NCBI RefSeq assembly: GCF_020740795.1
Contig: NC_067286.1
Span: 36,742,003-36,806,002, forward strand
Length of the DNA stretch: 64,000 nt
Reading direction: 5' to 3'
DNA from: Apus apus
Taxonomy: Eukaryota > Chordata > Aves > Apodiformes > Apodidae
Part shown: positions 61,001 through 64,000 of the stretch, in pieces
How the letters are laid out: each line of letters starts with the position of its first letter
Numbering within the stretch: the first letter of the stretch is position 1
Translations under genes and position numbers: made by a program
Notes under the pieces: model-generated
What the model saw: the letters and a program-made list of their open reading frames with translations, nothing else
Told to the model about the DNA's origin: nothing
Databases searched by the model: none

Positions 61001-64000
61001 TGAAGTATTGCAAAAAAATATAGTGTGTTGTAAGGGCAAGGAAACAGGAGGGAAATCCATCATTGCTGGTTTTGAAAATAGAGACTGGAGATCAGGATGT
61101 AGTAGATCTCCTTCAGCGAGGAGTCCCCAGATGCATGAGTGACACCACTTGCTGTTATTTCAGTTTTTCATGTTTCACATGGCAAGTTGCTTACACAGGT
61201 GCATGATCATATGTATGTCCAGAAAGGTCCTTAATGGTGAACCTCTCTTCTGGATTCCAAGGTATCTAATATGTTCATTTGCCATTTATCTATGAGTGCT
61301 CTAACTGGACTAATATTTCACGTTTCAAACTTTGCTTGTGGACTGAAGGTTCACACTTAAAAGTAGAGCACCAAGGGCCTCATATCTCATTTTAACAGAC
61401 ATTTTTAAGTGTACAAAATATAATTGACCAAATGGACAAAAAGCATCTCTCTCTAGAGTGTATATGAAAGCATCCGGGATTGTCTCCTTTAGGGTGCTGA
61501 ATATTTTGAAGTCTAAACTAAAAGAAGTAGATCCCAATTTAATTAAAAAATGCTTTGAAAGTTGCTAAGCAACTTCTAGAAGACTTGCTTTTTAAGAAGT
61601 TCATTTGCTTGTTTAATTTCAGGGAAAAGTTGTGTACTATTACTTAAGTTCCATAAATCAAGAGAGAAATGCATAATGGAAATGAAACAGGACATTTCAA
61701 TGCTTTCTTTGCTTTCTGTGTTTTGCAATTAAAACCCCTTTAATTGTCTTGTGAAGTTTCATCAAGTATTCAACAAATGTTATTTATGTATAAAGCTTCA
61801 ACAGATTATTGAGTATGCAAAGAACCAGAACAAAAAAATTAAACAGGTTTGTCATATGGTATGTGTTTATCTTAACCTTTCTTCTTCAAAAATCTCATCT
61901 ACTAAGTACTTTTATCAGACACTAATTATGCTCCTTCTGAAAAGGATTTCTCCAACACCCTTCAGTGCCTACACCCTTTAATCATATCTCATTACATCTA
62001 CCTAATCCATCTCTTTTTCACATTGCCAGGGGTCATTAATAGTTTTAAAATCCAGTCCTGGACATCATCTTTCCTTTCTATAGAAATATAAATAATACCA
62101 ATACTGTTTAATTCCTAGATTTATAGACGTTGGTAATTAGGTAAGAAATTATTTGGCAATATTGAAATTTCCTCTAAAATAATTTAAAAATGTGTAATAG
62201 AATAGCAGTAGAAAGTTATGAGTCTTTTTCCAAACGGCTGTTTTTATAAGCTGTTTTATCAGTGGATCAATAATCACTTTGAAAGGAAGCGATCCTTGAC
62301 TTCACAGATGTTTTATAGGTGATACATGTACCACCTTGTAAATAGAGTGGGTAGTCCAAAGAACCTCTACATGATTGTGAAAAAAAAATACAAAAAAGAG
62401 GCCAACAAATGGCCTTCCTTCTTTCCTATGCTGCATGTGTGCCTTACATCCCTGCAGTATGAAAAGCTTATAGAAAATACCTCTAGTGTAATATTAACTA
62501 TAATGAATTAATCAAGGTAGAATGAATGATTGATGTGTCAATTTTGTTTTCCCTATTATCCAGTTATCTGCAAACAAGCTACAAAAATTCTCTACTACTT
62601 TTACCCTGTAAAATAATTTGTAAATCACTGCAGTCCCTGTAGTGAATTTTGGCAATTTGCAAGGGAGGTTTATTTAGTATATTTAAATAATTACTACAGG
62701 AACCTGTGACATTTATTCTCAACCTCTGACACACCTTAAATCTAGCTTTTGACCTTCTGCTGTAGATCTTAAATTAAGTTAAGATTTGGGGAAGTGCTTT
62801 TTTGACAAGAGTTTTTGTGGACATGGATGTTCCTCGGATCTTTAATGTCCTTGATGATTGTGAACCATGGACACAGTTTGCAGCACACACCTGTTCACAT
62901 TGTAGTTCCTTAGAGGCAGTAAGAGCAGCCATGGACTCCTGAATTTCAAGGAACTTGGGCAGACCAAGGCAAATACTTACCACCCTTGCATCTATTTAAT
63001 TCTTAACTGCAATTATAGGGGCTGTCTTATGGATCCTTCCAGTTCCATCTTCTTATCCAGCAGTGGAAAATTCAAAATTGAATTTTTTACTCCTTAAATC
63101 AAAGACTTTTGTAGAAACCAGTATAAAGGTGAAATGAAAATATATTTGCATGCAATCTAACTGGTACCTCATACACATACAGTTAATATAACTGACATAT
63201 TTGAAATGTAATTGAGTGTAATCCTCAGTCATCTGAGTATACAGTATGGGCTTCTTATGTTTGTAAGCACTAGTGTTTTTCTCTCAAGAACTGACTTATA
63301 TAGGCCAACACAACATATGAAAAAAATTATAGATATAAAAACTACAGTCAACCGGAATTTGTCTTTGTGACTACTAATGAATTCAAGCTGAAAAATATTT
63401 TCCTAACTACTCCTTATAACACAGACTTAGTGTATTGTTTGCAGGAAGCAACACAAAATGTCATACGTAGAGCTAACCTAAAGGCAGTGTTATTTCCTAG
63501 TCTGTGAAAATATGTTTGGTTTGAGATGTCTTTTTGTCCCATGCTGGAAATAAACCAAATCTCTCTGGAACTTTTTTATGTCACAAAATTGCATATATCT
63601 GTGTTAGGGCCAAAAAAGGACAGATTTTTTTTGGTGTGTGTATTTCTCTTTCCAACCTTTTTTTTTTTTTGTTTCACTCTCTCATTAGGAAATGACTAAA
63701 TAGACAAGCCAGGATATTTAGAACATTCCCACTGAAAACTTAATTGAAACTGACACATTTTTATGAAACATTTTGGCTTCAATGGAAACACATGTTTAGA
63801 GGAGGAAAAAAAATCAAATGAAGTATGACTGGTTATAAATGCAGTCAAACTGATATTCATGTTGAAATTTGAGCTAATATTTACATTACATCATTTCTAG
63901 AGATTCTTCAGACCAAATAATTTGAATAGACCTTGGTAATGTCAACAATCAAAGCTGTTGAAAGACAGTTATTTTCCATTGCTGTAAGAAAGGTTTGGGC

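Larger units (their letters stand above)
56857..64000. other. Distal downstream intergenic DNA, no gene recognised
   Basis: A last CpG-rich patch lies at 57000-57220. After 58 kb the sequence is AT-rich and ordinary: C-rich tract at 58008-58031, CAACAG-like units near 58824-58850, an AATT repeat near 60066-60084 and an octamer at 63144-63151. A perfect donor consensus AAG/GTAAGT sits at 58910/58911 on the + strand, with no acceptor identified for it. No tRNA, transposon or protein gene was found. Confidence 0.55.

Noticed and set aside
1..64000. tRNA, rRNA, CRISPR, bacterial operon or viral features
   Set aside because: None seen; the composition, CR1 elements and FOXG1 mark this as vertebrate nuclear DNA.

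Overview
This is a 64 kb piece of a bird genome holding one protein-coding gene, FOXG1 (brain factor 1), inside a gene-poor regulatory neighbourhood. The avian call rests on two truncated CR1 retrotransposons with the typical 3' end and on a FOXG1 protein that lacks the long Pro/Gln-rich N-terminal insert I recall from mammals. The species cannot be named from the sequence.

Layout. 1-13.9 kb: AT-rich noncoding DNA with two 5'-truncated CR1 copies, at 3.8-5.0 kb (+) and 12.9-13.9 kb (-). 13.9-23.1 kb: AT-rich DNA with simple repeats only. 23.1-39.3 kb: short CpG-rich patches alternating with AT-rich blocks dense in homeodomain, SOX, POU and forkhead motifs, as expected of enhancers around a Polycomb-regulated developmental gene. 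37.9-39.3 kb: CpG-rich promoter region. 39,708-41,081: intronless FOXG1 coding sequence (457 aa, + strand). 41,082 to about 42,105: 3'UTR with a poly(A) signal and matches to miR-9 and miR-200 seeds. 42.1-64 kb: noncoding DNA with more enhancer-like blocks, three CpG patches, simple repeats and several exon-like segments. I recognise no transposon after 13.9 kb.

How it fits together. FOXG1 is the forebrain forkhead repressor; the rest of the window is most simply read as its cis-regulatory landscape plus possible long noncoding RNAs. Three points deserve a second look: (1) an exon-like block on the minus strand 2.5 kb upstream of FOXG1, and tandem minus-strand splice donors at 34.3 kb, suggesting a divergent antisense transcript; (2) + strand exon-like segments at 46.8, 51.4 and 52.4 kb, a possible counterpart of the noncoding RNA downstream of human FOXG1; (3) a shared arrangement of two E-boxes beside a SOX site at 25.57 kb and 44.15 kb, on either side of the gene.

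Limits. Statements about conservation are guesses from motif density and general look; no alignment was run. Splice sites were read by eye. No wholly new biological system is evident.
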